From Nonomuraea spiralis (GTDB taxonomy: Bacteria > Actinomycetota > Actinomycetes > Streptosporangiales > Streptosporangiaceae): 64,000 bases of DNA. How positions within the stretch are numbered: position 1 is the stretch's first letter; each line of letters starts with the position of its first letter. The stretch is from positions 1-64,000 of the forward strand of contig NZ_BMRC01000013.1 in the NCBI RefSeq assembly GCF_014648435.1, written 5' to 3'. Of this stretch, positions 1-7,644 are shown piece by piece. Below the pieces are notes generated by a model that was given only the letters and a program-made list of their open reading frames with translations, searched no databases and had not been told where the DNA came from. Both the position numbers and the translations under genes were made by a program.

Positions 1-152
1 TCGGCTCCCACCTCGCCCGCATGGAACTCCGCACCGCACTCGACGTCTGGCTCCAGCGCATCCCCGACTTCACCCTCGCCGACCCCGACGCCGTCACCTG
101 GGCCGCCAGCCAGGTACGCGGACCACGTACGCTCCCGCTGCGCATCGGGTGA
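1..152 (+). CDS. Cytochrome P450, C-terminal fragment (cut by window edge)
   Basis: The open frame begins at base 3 and ends at TGA 150-152. It gives about 49 residues starting GSHLARMELR, the helix that directly follows the haem-binding cysteine loop in bacterial P450s, and it ends in the usual beta-rich tail (RTLPLRIG). The cysteine itself lies just outside the window. It is followed 107 bases later on the same strand by a gene encoding a P450-type 3Fe-4S ferredoxin, so the two are probably redox partners. Substrate unknown. Confidence 0.8.
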   Translation, partial: GSHLARMELRTALDVWLQRIPDFTLADPDAVTWAASQVRGPRTLPLRIG

Positions 153-259
153 TCGACGCCCGCCGGGGAGGAAGGTGACCGGGTGACCGGTTACGCCGGG
201 CGGGTGTGGTGATCCGTTCGGTGGTCACGTTCCGGGTGGGCGGGCTGTTTAATGCTGCC

Positions 260-1075
260 ATGGGCCGAATCGCCGGCGTCACCGCCGCGGAGACTCGTCA
301 ACGGTTGTTGCGCGCCGCCGCCGAAGTGTTCGCCGAGCGCGGCTACGACGGCACCCGCGTCGCGGACATCGCCGCCGCCGCCGGGGTGAGCAACGGCGCG
401 TTGTACGCGCACTTCGGCTCCAAGGCCGAACTGCTCGTGGCGGCGCTTGGCGCGCACGGACGGCGGCGGCTGGCCGACCTGTTCGCCGCCGACCCCGACC
501 GGCCGGTCCCCGATCTGCTCCTGGAGATCGGACGGTGGCTGCCGCAGCGCCGCGACGCCCGCGGCTACCTCATCGTCGAGGCCCTCGTCGCCGCCCGCCG
601 GGACGAGGACGTCGCCAGGCCCATGCGCGACCACGTCGGCGAGAGCGCCGGATCCATGGCCGCGCTGGTACGCCTCGCCCAGGACCGGGGGGAGCTGGAC
701 CCGGCGCTGTCGCCCGCCGCGCTGGCCCACTTCTGCCTGCTGCTGTCGATGGGCAGCGCCCTGGTCACGCCCGACCTGCACGCCGTCGACGACGAGGAGT
801 GGGCGGCCCTGCTCGCCCGCGTCGTCGGCGCGCTCACCGCCCCCACTTCCACCCCCGCCCCCGCCTCCGAAGGGAGCACCGCCATGAACGTACGCATCGA
901 CCCCGAGCGCTGCCAGGGACACGGCCGCTGCCACGACCTCGCGCCCGCGCTGTTCGGCGAGGACGAGGAGGGTTACGGGCAGGCGCTCGGCGACGGGGTC
1001 GTCCCGCCGGACGAGCAGCGGGCGGCCCACCTGGCCGCCGCCAACTGCCCGGAACGCGCGGTCGAACTCTCCTGA
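260..1075 (+). CDS. TetR-family regulator fused in frame to a 3Fe-4S ferredoxin
   Basis: Residues 1-208 (from ATG 260) look like a TetR repressor: an N-terminal helix-turn-helix (VADIAAAAGVSNGALYAHFG) followed by a helical ligand domain. No stop codon follows. The same frame runs through an Ala/Pro/Thr-rich linker into a complete 63-residue ferredoxin with CxxHxxC and a distal NCP motif, the 3Fe-4S type that serves P450s and has His at one cluster position. A purine-rich GAAGGGAG sits 5 bases upstream of an internal ATG at 884, so free ferredoxin may also be made by internal initiation. An earlier GTG in frame at 206 is possible, but homology begins after 260. The preceding gene is a P450. 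The fusion could be real or could reflect loss of the TetR stop codon. Confidence 0.75.
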   Translation: MGRIAGVTAAETRQRLLRAAAEVFAERGYDGTRVADIAAAAGVSNGALYAHFGSKAELLVAALGAHGRRRLADLFAADPDRPVPDLLLEIGRWLPQRRDARGYLIVEALVAARRDEDVARPMRDHVGESAGSMAALVRLAQDRGELDPALSPAALAHFCLLLSMGSALVTPDLHAVDDEEWAALLARVVGALTAPTSTPAPASEGSTAMNVRIDPERCQGHGRCHDLAPALFGEDEEGYGQALGDGVVPPDEQRAAHLAAANCPERAVELS

Positions 1076-1893
1076 CCCGCCACACCCTCCGAAGCCGCGG
1101 CCTCCACACCCTCTGAAGCTGCGGCCTCCACACCCTCTGAAATCGCGGCTTCCACGGCTGCCGCGATCAGCGGCCAGGCACTCGACAGCGGGTCGATCAG
1201 GCTGAAATGCCCGGCGTCCGCCGGTTCGACCAGGACCGCCGACGTCTCGCCCGCGGCCAGGCGGCGGCTCATCGACACGGGCAGCACCCGGTCCTTGACC
1301 CCGTGCACCAGCACCAGCGGCCCCCGGTCGTAGGGCAGCAGGCGCATCGGGTCCACCTCGTCGAGCAGGTCGGCCCGGTCGTGGAGCAGGGCGCGCGCGG
1401 CGCCGCCGCCGAGCCCCGCGGTGAACGCCTCACCCAGGTCGCAGACGGCGGCCAGGCCCACCACTCCCAGGATCGCCGGGTCGCCGTGCCACCGGGAGCC
1501 GGGCGGCAGGCGGTGCCGCAGCGCCGACCACAACGCGAGATGGCCGCCCGCGGAGTGGCCCACCAGCAGCACCCCGGACGGGCACTCCGCCAGGACGAGC
1601 CCGAGCGCGGCGCAGACATCGTCGAACGTCCCCGGGTGGCCGCCGCCCTCCTGGCCCACCCGGCGGTACTCGGGCAACCAGACGGTGTGGCCGAGCGCGG
1701 CCAGGGCGGCGGCCATGGGACGGGTGTGCCGCCGGTCGTACCCGGCCAGCCAGTAGCCGCCGTGCAGCAGGACGAGGGGCGGGCGGCCGGTGCCCTCGTA
1801 GACGTCGATCACCTGGTCGGGGTGGCTGTCGCCGTAGCGGAGGACGCGGTCGGGAGGGCGTACCGGCCGGGACAGCAGGTCGTGGTAGGACAT
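973..1893 (-). CDS. Alpha/beta hydrolase, N-formylkynurenine formamidase-like
   Basis: 306 residues from ATG 1893. The protein has HGGYW (oxyanion motif typical of the alpha/beta-hydrolase type of kynurenine formamidase), GHSAGGH (nucleophile Ser), a VHGVKD acid region and DAGHFS (His), so a full triad is visible. The family hydrolyses N-formylkynurenine to kynurenine, but related members are general esterases or amidases. The C-terminus carries three copies of an eight-residue Val/Glu/Ala/Ser/Gly unit and an Arg/Ser-rich tail. It overlaps the convergent ferredoxin coding region by about 100 bases, so the natural end may have moved outward. No tryptophan dioxygenase or kynureninase gene is visible, so a kynurenine role is uncertain. 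Confidence 0.7.
   Translation of the reverse strand: MSYHDLLSRPVRPPDRVLRYGDSHPDQVIDVYEGTGRPPLVLLHGGYWLAGYDRRHTRPMAAALAALGHTVWLPEYRRVGQEGGGHPGTFDDVCAALGLVLAECPSGVLLVGHSAGGHLALWSALRHRLPPGSRWHGDPAILGVVGLAAVCDLGEAFTAGLGGGAARALLHDRADLLDEVDPMRLLPYDRGPLVLVHGVKDRVLPVSMSRRLAAGETSAVLVEPADAGHFSLIDPLSSAWPLIAAAVEAAISEGVEAAASEGVEAAASEGVAGQESSTARSGQLAAARWAARCSSGGTTPSPSACP
1081..1152. repeat. Three tandem 24-bp repeats at the 3' end of the hydrolase gene
   Basis: Units at 1081-1104, 1105-1128 and 1129-1152 are near identical (CACACCCTCTGAAGCTGCGG plus four bases). They begin five bases after the ferredoxin stop codon and encode an eight-residue repeat in the minus-strand hydrolase. Replication slippage is the likely origin. 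Confidence 0.85.
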
Positions 1894-2051
1894 GTCGTGA
1901 TCGTAGGAGCGCGTACAGGGGCTTGACCTGGGGTTGCGCTGGCAGGAACATGCCGTCGGGCGGCAGCAAGAAGACGGGTCGCGTACCGCCGCCGGGGGCC
2001 GGGCGCCGCGACGATGGGGGAGTGACGTCCGAGGGAAGTGAGGTTCTGGCC

Positions 2052-2945
2052 ATGTCCCCAATCCGCCGTGTCGTGGTGATCGGCTGTGGGTTGATCGGCA
2101 CGTCCGTGGCGTGCGCGCTGCGGCGGGCGGGCGTGCGCGTCGAGCTGGCCGACCACGACCCGTGGGCGCTGGCGCAGGCCGCGCGGATGGGGGCGGGCAC
2201 CGCGCTGCGGGCCGGGGACGGCCCGGCCGACGTGGTGGTCATCGCCACGCCGCCGTCGTCGGTGGCCGCCGTCCTGCGCGAGGCGCAGGCCCGGGGGCTC
2301 GGCACGGTCTACACGGACGTGGCCAGCGCCAAGACGCGCGTCCTCGCCGAGGCGGAGCGGATCGGCTGCGACCTGACCGGTTACGTGCCGGGCCACCCGA
2401 TGGCCGGGCGGGAGATCTCCGGACCGGGGGCCGCGCGGGCGGGGCTGTTCGAGGGCAGGACGTGGGCGCTGTGCCCGCACCCGGCGCTCTCGCCGCGCGC
2501 CCTGCGTACGGTGTCGGCGCTCGCGTCCGCGTGCGGGGCCGAGGTGACGTTGCTCGCGCCGGACGCCCACGACCGGGCGGCTGCGGCGGTGTCGCACGTA
2601 CCGCTCGTGTTGTCGGCGGCCCTGGCCGCCAGGTTCGCGGCGCGGAGCCCGGACGGGGACCCGGGGGAGGTGGGCGCGTTGCCGCTGGCCGCCGGGGCCT
2701 TGCGGGACGTGACCCGGGTGGCCGGCAGCCCCGCCGGCATGTGGCGCGACATCCTGGCGCACAACGCGGGCCCGGTGGCGGACCTGCTGGAGGCGATGAG
2801 CCATGACCTGGGCCGCGTCGCCGCCGCCCTGCGCGCCGCCGACGACGGCCCGGTGGCCGAGGTGCTGGCCAGGGGGAACGAGGGACACGCCCGCATCGTC
2901 CGCGCGCTGTCCCGCACCCGGGAGCCGGAGCGGGCCGCGTCCTGA
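2052..2945 (+). CDS. tyrA: Prephenate dehydrogenase
   Basis: 297 residues. An N-terminal Rossmann motif (VVVIGCGLIGTS) binds NAD(P), and GHPMAG carries the catalytic histidine of the TyrA family. The enzyme oxidatively decarboxylates prephenate to 4-hydroxyphenylpyruvate, the precursor of tyrosine. ATG 2052 was chosen because GAGGGAAGTGAGG lies 9 bases upstream; the longer upstream frame has no homology. It is divergent from the formamidase-like gene. An extra tyrA copy in a biosynthetic locus usually boosts supply of tyrosine or a tyrosine-derived unit, which would fit the HpaB-like hydroxylase at 60.8-62.4 kb. That link is inference. Confidence 0.85.
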   Translation: MSPIRRVVVIGCGLIGTSVACALRRAGVRVELADHDPWALAQAARMGAGTALRAGDGPADVVVIATPPSSVAAVLREAQARGLGTVYTDVASAKTRVLAEAERIGCDLTGYVPGHPMAGREISGPGAARAGLFEGRTWALCPHPALSPRALRTVSALASACGAEVTLLAPDAHDRAAAAVSHVPLVLSAALAARFAARSPDGDPGEVGALPLAAGALRDVTRVAGSPAGMWRDILAHNAGPVADLLEAMSHDLGRVAAALRAADDGPVAEVLARGNEGHARIVRALSRTREPERAAS

Positions 2946-3045
2946 CCCGGCGGCCGGCGTCCTGAGGGGAAGTGCGCACGGGAGGACAAGCGCCCCCCTC
3001 GCCCCCGCCTTATCGTCGCCCCAGGGAGGCTCAGGGGAGGGCGCT

Positions 3046-3297
3046 GTGCGCGACACGGACCCGGTGGACGTCGACAGGCACGTCACCGACATCTGGAACA
3101 CGGTGCTCGACGTCGGCGCGGACGAGTGCGACGCCACCTTCGGCGAGCTCGGCGGCACGGCGCTCGCCGCGCTGCGGATGGCCGCCCAGATCCAGGACCG
3201 CCTCGGCGTGGCCGTCGACCTGGCCACGCTGCTCCACGACGGCACGCTGGACGCCCTGCTCGGCCAGGTCAGGGCCAGGGCACTCTCGGAGATGTAG
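3046..3297 (+). CDS. Carrier-protein-like protein without the phosphopantetheine serine (copy 1)
   Basis: 83 residues from GTG 3046, with GGGGAGGG six bases upstream. The pattern resembles an acyl or peptidyl carrier protein: an N-terminal helix (IWNTVLDV), then FGELGGTALAALRM at the helix II start, then a helix III/IV region. The family signature is F(F)xLGGDSLxAxxL. Here the attachment Ser is Ala and the preceding Asp is Thr, so the protein cannot be phosphopantetheinylated at that site. The next gene is a similar protein 52 bases downstream. The two may have a structural or partner-binding role. Assignment rests on pattern only. Confidence 0.65.
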   Translation: MRDTDPVDVDRHVTDIWNTVLDVGADECDATFGELGGTALAALRMAAQIQDRLGVAVDLATLLHDGTLDALLGQVRARALSEM

Positions 3298-3349
3298 GTC
3301 CGTGGGCCCGTTGCGAGAATCACGTGCAGACCTTGAGAAGGGACGGCCC

Positions 3350-3613
3350 ATGACCGGCGAACTGAGCCTCTCCGAGCTCCGGGAGAAGGTCGGCGACATC
3401 TGGTACGACGTGCTCGACGTGCCCGAGGGACTGGAGGCGGCGACGTTCTCCGACCTCGAAGGGGAGTTCGCGGCCGCGGCGCGGCTCGTCGGGCGGATCA
3501 AGGAGGAACTGGGCATCTCCATCGACGTCGGCGACGTCTTCGACGCCGACCCGAACCTGGAGGCCCTGGTGGAGCGCGTCGCCCTGGACGCGCACGTGCC
3601 GACGGCGGTGTAG
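3350..3613 (+). CDS. Carrier-protein-like protein without the phosphopantetheine serine (copy 2)
   Basis: 87 residues from ATG 3350, with GAGAAGGGAC upstream. It parallels copy 1 (IWYDVLDV, then FSDLEGEFAAAARLVGRI). The GGDSL position reads EGEFA, so the modification Ser is again absent. The protein is strongly acidic. It is probably cotranscribed with copy 1 and ends just before a strong hairpin. Because the serine is missing in two adjacent paralogues, a sequencing error is an unlikely explanation. Function unknown. Confidence 0.62.
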   Translation: MTGELSLSELREKVGDIWYDVLDVPEGLEAATFSDLEGEFAAAARLVGRIKEELGISIDVGDVFDADPNLEALVERVALDAHVPTAV

Positions 3614-3626
3614 GCCGCGCGATCCG

Positions 3627-3660
3627 ACCCGGGTTCCCGCGGTGCGGCGGGAACCCGGGT
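3627..3660. terminator. Hairpin terminator between convergent genes
   Basis: A perfect 14-bp stem (ACCCGGGTTCCCGC at 3627-3640, complement at 3647-3660) with a 6-base loop. It sits between the second carrier-like gene and the convergent MTA phosphorylase gene, so it may serve both strands. Confidence 0.8.
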
Positions 3661-3722
3661 TTCCGTGTGTCCGCGGCCGCTCCCGTCAGGCGGCTGAGGT
3701 GAGTCAGGCGGGTCAGGTGAAG

Positions 3723-4550
3723 TCAGGCGGGCAGGGAGCCGAGGTGGTTCTCCTCGGCCGGGAGGGCGGCGTCCTCCAGGGCCCGCGGGCACCCGCACGC
3801 GCGGACGCGCGGCAGCCGTCCCACCGTCGCCAGGACCAGCGCCCGCAGCCGGTCCAGCCCCTCGTGGAAGATCGTGAACAGCTCGTCCCGGCGTGCGCCC
3901 GGGCCCACGCCGAGCCCGGCGTCCAGGTCCGTCACCAGCGCGACGGGCACGTAGCACAGGGCCAGTTCGCGGGCGAGCGTCGCCTCGGGGCAGCCGGTCA
4001 TGTCGACCAGCGACCAGCCCTGCGCCGCGTACCACTGGGACTCGGCCCGGCTGGACAGGCGCGGGCCCTCGATCACCACCATCGTCCCGCCGTCCACGCA
4101 GTCCTGGCCGGTCGCCGCCGCGGCGCCGAGCACCGTCTCGCGGCCCACCGGGCAGTACGGGTCCGCGAACGGCACGTGCACGGCCGCGTCGTCGAAGTAC
4201 GTACGGGCCCGTCCGGAGGTCCGGTCCACGAGCTGGTCGGGCACCACCATCACACCCGGCCCCAGCTCGGGCCGGAGCGAGCCGACCGCGCACGGCGCCA
4301 GGATCTGGCGCACGCCCACCGAGTGCAGCGCCCACAGGTTCGCCCGGTAGTTGATGCGGTGCGGCGGCCGTCGGTGGTCGCGGCCGTGCCGGGGCAGGAA
4401 GGCGACCGTGCGGCCACCCGCCTCGGTGAGCGAGAGCGGGGCGGACGGTTCACCGTACGGGGTGGTGAGCGTGATCTCGCGCGCGCCGTCGGCGACCGAG
4501 GAGAACCCGCTCCCGCCGATGATCCCGATCTCCGCGCTGATTCCGTTCAT
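3723..4550 (-). CDS. mtnP: S-methyl-5'-thioadenosine phosphorylase (PNP/MTAP family)
   Basis: 275 residues from ATG 4550, with GAAAGG upstream. Family motifs are visible: IIGGSGF, PRHGRDH, INYRAN, a GxMVVPDQLVDRT segment, GPRLSSRAES, DMTGCPEA and VTDLDAG. The enzyme cleaves methylthioadenosine with phosphate to adenine and methylthioribose-1-phosphate. The neighbouring divergent gene is SAM synthetase, so the pair looks like local turnover of SAM and its by-product. No radical-SAM or aminopropyl-transfer enzyme that would release MTA is visible here. Another purine nucleoside substrate is possible. Confidence 0.85.
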   Translation of the reverse strand: MNGISAEIGIIGGSGFSSVADGAREITLTTPYGEPSAPLSLTEAGGRTVAFLPRHGRDHRRPPHRINYRANLWALHSVGVRQILAPCAVGSLRPELGPGVMVVPDQLVDRTSGRARTYFDDAAVHVPFADPYCPVGRETVLGAAAATGQDCVDGGTMVVIEGPRLSSRAESQWYAAQGWSLVDMTGCPEATLARELALCYVPVALVTDLDAGLGVGPGARRDELFTIFHEGLDRLRALVLATVGRLPRVRACGCPRALEDAALPAEENHLGSLPA

Positions 4551-4839
4551 GATCAGCCTTTCGTCGCCGGGGCGGCCGGGACCCGGCGTAGGTGATCCGC
4601 CCGGGAAAGGGGCATCAAGTGCATCGTGGTCCCTCCGCGCGGCCGGGGCATCTCCTGGATTGCCCGACCGGTCCCGATGCCGCACAGCGAAAGAACCCGG
4701 CACGCCCGGCCGTGGTTATTCTCGGAACCGAACCTTCGTCGCGCAGGTCATCGGAGAAGAATGCTCGACGCCGATCTTGGATGATCTGTGTCCGGGAAAT
4801 TCGAATTGTTTCCCGCCGCCAGGATGTGGAGCCGTTCTC
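4551..4839. other. Divergent intergenic region between mtnP and the metK unit
   Basis: About 290 bases, with lower GC than its surroundings near 4780-4830. It must hold promoters for both directions. I looked for a SAM or SAH riboswitch fold and did not recognise one, and I see no obvious repeat or operator. Confidence 0.4.
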
Positions 4840-4938
4840 ATGCCAAAACTGATTCATCTGCCGAAGCCCAGGAAACCGCGTACTCCGGTGACCGCTCTCG
4901 ACCTGCGCACCCCTTCGGGGCGCCGGCTGCCCTACTGA
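4840..4938 (+). CDS. Small ORF (32 aa) directly upstream of metK
   Basis: ATG 4840, preceded by AGGATGTGGAG, with TGA at 4936-4938, only 10 bases before the metK start. The peptide begins MPKLIHLPKP, is rich in Pro, Arg and Lys, and ends RRLPY. Its stop codon sits inside the metK ribosome-binding region, so translation coupling or a regulatory leader role is plausible. It has no signal peptide and no cysteine. It may be non-functional; homology data are needed. Confidence 0.4.
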   Translation: MPKLIHLPKPRKPRTPVTALDLRTPSGRRLPY

Positions 4939-4948
4939 GGGGGCGGCC

Positions 4949-6136
4949 GTGTCACGCCGTTTGTTCACCTCCGAATCCGTCACCGAAGGCCACCCCGACA
5001 AGATCGCCGACCGGATCAGCGACAGCATCCTGGACGCCCTGCTGGAGAAGGACCCCGGCAGCCGGGTCGCGGTCGAGACGCTGATCACCACGGGCATGGT
5101 GCACGTCGCGGGCGAGGTCACCACGCAGACGTACGTCGACATCCCCGCCCTGGTCAGGCAGACCGTCCTCGGGATCGGGTACGACACCTCCCAGAAGGGC
5201 TTCGACGGCGCCTCGTGCGGCGTGTCGGTGTCGATCGGCACCCAGTCGCCCGACATCGCGCTGGGCGTGGACGACGCCTACGAGCACCGCGGCGCGGACG
5301 ACGCCGACGAACTGGACCGGCAGGGCGCCGGCGACCAGGGGCTGATGTTCGGCTACGCGTGCGAGGAGACGCCCGAGCTGATGCCGCTGCCCATCATGCT
5401 GGCCCACCGGCTGGCCCGGCGGCTGGCGGAGGTCCGCAGGGCCGGTACGGTGCCGTACCTGCGGCCGGACGGCAAGACGCAGGTCACCGTCGAGTACGAG
5501 GGCGACCGGCCGGTGCGCCTGGACACCGTCGTGGTGTCCACCCAGCACGCGGCGCACGTCGCGCTGGAGGAGCTGCTGACCCCCGACATCACGCGCGAGG
5601 TCGTCGAGCCGGTGCTGGCCGGGGCGGGGATCGACACGACCGGGTACCGGCTGCTGATCAACCCCACGGGCCGGTTCGAGGTCGGCGGCCCGATGGGCGA
5701 CGCGGGCCTGACCGGCCGGAAGATCATCATCGACACGTACGGCGGCATGGCCCGGCACGGCGGCGGCGCCTTCTCCGGCAAGGACCCCTCCAAGGTCGAC
5801 CGGTCGGGCGCCTACGCCATGCGCTGGGTGGCCAAGAACGTAGTGGCCGCCGGGCTGGCCGGGCGGTGCGAGGTCCAGGTGGCGTACGCGATCGGCAAGG
5901 CGCGGCCGGTTGGCCTGTTCGTGGAGTGCTTCGGCACCGAACGCGTGCCCCAGGGGCGCATCCACGACGCCGTGCGCGAGGTCTTCGACCTGCGGCCGGC
6001 CGCGATCATCAGGGATCTCGACCTGCTGCGTCCCGTCTACGCCACCACCTCCGCGTACGGGCATTTCGGCCGGGACGAGTTCACGTGGGAGCGGGTGAAT
6101 CGTACCGAGGACCTGCGGGCGGCGGCCGGACTGTGA
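4949..6136 (+). CDS. metK: S-adenosylmethionine synthetase
   Basis: 395 residues, the usual length, from GTG 4949, with GAGGGGGC upstream. Signature segments are present: EGHPDKIADRISD (substrate and metal binding), GAGDQGLMFGYA and GGGAFSGKDPSKVDRS. It makes SAM from methionine and ATP. Within a secondary-metabolite locus it is probably a supply copy for methylations such as the O-methyltransferase at 62.5 kb. It lies downstream of a 32-residue ORF and upstream of a large hairpin. Confidence 0.95.
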   Translation: MSRRLFTSESVTEGHPDKIADRISDSILDALLEKDPGSRVAVETLITTGMVHVAGEVTTQTYVDIPALVRQTVLGIGYDTSQKGFDGASCGVSVSIGTQSPDIALGVDDAYEHRGADDADELDRQGAGDQGLMFGYACEETPELMPLPIMLAHRLARRLAEVRRAGTVPYLRPDGKTQVTVEYEGDRPVRLDTVVVSTQHAAHVALEELLTPDITREVVEPVLAGAGIDTTGYRLLINPTGRFEVGGPMGDAGLTGRKIIIDTYGGMARHGGGAFSGKDPSKVDRSGAYAMRWVAKNVVAAGLAGRCEVQVAYAIGKARPVGLFVECFGTERVPQGRIHDAVREVFDLRPAAIIRDLDLLRPVYATTSAYGHFGRDEFTWERVNRTEDLRAAAGL

Positions 6137-6160
6137 CCGTGGATCCGGCAGGCCGGCGTA

Positions 6161-6236
6161 CGCCCGGGAAAAAGGGAATGGCTGGAAACGGCGGCGGGAA
6201 GTCAGCTTCCTGCCGCCGTTCCGCATTTCCCGGGCG
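6161..6236. terminator. Long nested hairpin after metK
   Basis: The inner stem is 6187-6201 with 6206-6220 (15 bp with one G-U pair, loop TCAG). It is flanked by an outer perfect 11-bp pair, CGCCCGGGAAA 6161-6171 with 6226-6236. It follows metK by 25 bases and precedes the isochorismatase gene, so it may terminate or attenuate readthrough. Confidence 0.7.
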
Positions 6237-6295
6237 GCGCCGGCGGCACATCATGAAAACAGCCTCAAAAAGCTGAGAGAAATTCGGAGGTCGCC

Positions 6296-6943
6296 GTGCC
6301 GGTCATTTCAGAAATCGAGCCCTATCCGATGCCGGACGCCGCCGAGCTGCCGCCCGCCGCGGTCACCTGGACACCCGACCCGCGCCGGGCCGTGCTGCTC
6401 CTGGTGGACCTCCAGCACGCCTGCCTCGACCTCTTCCCGCCCGGCGAGGCGCCGCTGACCGACCTGGTACGCAACGTGAGGGCACTGCGCGACCTGTGCG
6501 CGGGCCTCGGCGTACCGGTGGCCTACGCGGCCCAGCCGGGCCTGCTGACCGGCGAGCAGCAGGGGCTGGCGAAGGACTTCTGGCGGCGCAGCGACCGGCT
6601 GGAGCCCGCCCGGCGCGGATTCCCCGACCAGCTCGCCCCGGGGCCGGGCGACTGGATCTTCACCCGGCGGCGCTACAGCGCCTTCCACGAGACCACCCTG
6701 CTGTGGTGGCTGCGCGAGTCGGGACGCGACCAGCTCCTCATCGCCGGCGTCTACGCCCACATCGGCGTCCTGACCACCGCGCTGGACGCCTTCACCCACG
6801 ACATCCAGCCGTACGTGGTGGCCGACGCCGTCGCCGACCTCACCGCCGCCGACCACCGGCAGGCGCTCGGGTACGTCGCCGGCCGCTGCGGCGTCACCCT
6901 GACGACCAAGCAACTGCTCGCCGGACTACCGCGCAATTTGTGA
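6296..6943 (+). CDS. PhzD-like isochorismatase
   Basis: 215 residues from GTG 6296, with GGAGG upstream. Strong PhzD-type pattern: LLLVDLQHACLD (catalytic Asp), RYSAF, and AGVYAHIGVLTTALDAFTHD followed by QPYVVADAVADL. PhzD hydrolyses 2-amino-2-deoxyisochorismate to dihydro-hydroxyanthranilate, and other members act on isochorismate. The segment usually read as TKWRYSAF has Arg in place of the catalytic Lys (FTRRRYSAF), so activity may be altered. No PhzE or SgcD-type ADIC synthase is in the window. It may feed an aminobenzoate-derived moiety activated by the aryl-CoA ligase at 16.5 kb; this is inference. Confidence 0.8.
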   Translation: MPVISEIEPYPMPDAAELPPAAVTWTPDPRRAVLLLVDLQHACLDLFPPGEAPLTDLVRNVRALRDLCAGLGVPVAYAAQPGLLTGEQQGLAKDFWRRSDRLEPARRGFPDQLAPGPGDWIFTRRRYSAFHETTLLWWLRESGRDQLLIAGVYAHIGVLTTALDAFTHDIQPYVVADAVADLTAADHRQALGYVAGRCGVTLTTKQLLAGLPRNL

Positions 6944-7086
6944 GTTGTCAGGCCCGGGTTCGCGACGGACACTGATTCCGCGATCTCCCGGAGCGGGCGC
7001 ATTCGAAGGGGACCGAAACCATCCACCGGCGATCTCGCCGTGCCGGGACGACGCGTGACCGACGATCCCGGAAGCCGAGGTTTCGC

Positions 7087-7644
7087 ATGGCCACCCACAC
7101 GGTGTCGACGCCGACCGGCCTGTTGACCGCGCTCAACACCCGGTACCACAAGCCCGCCCTCACCCTCTACCTCGTCGTGGTGCTGGCCCACTGGGCCGAG
7201 CACGTCGCCCAGGCCATCCAGGTCTACGTGCTGGGCTGGCCGCTGAAGGAGGCGCGCGGCGTCCTCGGCATGCCCTTCCCCTGGCTGGTCAGTTCCGAGT
7301 GGATGCACTACGGCTACGCGCTGCTGATGCTCATCGGCCTGCTCATGCTGCGGTCCGGCTTCACCGGCAGGTCACGTACGTGGTGGAACATCTCCCTGGG
7401 CATCCAGGTCTGGCACCACCTGGAGCACCTGCTGCTGCTCCTCCAGGCGCTCACCGGGAACAACCTGCTGGGCCGGCCGGTGCCGACGAGCATGATCCAG
7501 CTCCTCGTCCCGCGCATGGAGCTGCACCTGTTCTACAACGGGCTGGTCTTCGTGCCCATGGTGGTGGCCATGCTCCTGCACCGCCGTCCCCGCCCGGCCG
7601 AGCGGGCGGCCATGCGCTGCGCCTGCGCCGTGTCGCCCGCGTGA
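7087..7644 (+). CDS. Four-helix membrane protein with histidine motifs
   Basis: 185 residues from ATG 7087. About four transmembrane segments are visible, and histidines cluster in or next to them: HWAEH in segment 1, WMHYG before segment 2, WHHLEHL in segment 3 and LHLF before segment 4. The HxxxH and HHxxH spacing recalls metal-binding membrane oxidases, but I do not recognise the family. It is coupled to the next gene by an ATGA-type overlap, so the two products probably act together. Confidence 0.65.
   Translation: MATHTVSTPTGLLTALNTRYHKPALTLYLVVVLAHWAEHVAQAIQVYVLGWPLKEARGVLGMPFPWLVSSEWMHYGYALLMLIGLLMLRSGFTGRSRTWWNISLGIQVWHHLEHLLLLLQALTGNNLLGRPVPTSMIQLLVPRMELHLFYNGLVFVPMVVAMLLHRRPRPAERAAMRCACAVSPA

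Noticed and set aside
1961..1973. Fourth copy of the 36-bp operator upstream of tyrA
   Set aside because: CGGCAGCAAGAAG matches one half at 10/13, but no right half is present at the 10-base spacing.
4551..4948. SAM or SAH riboswitch before metK
   Set aside because: I looked for the conserved helices and found no convincing match.
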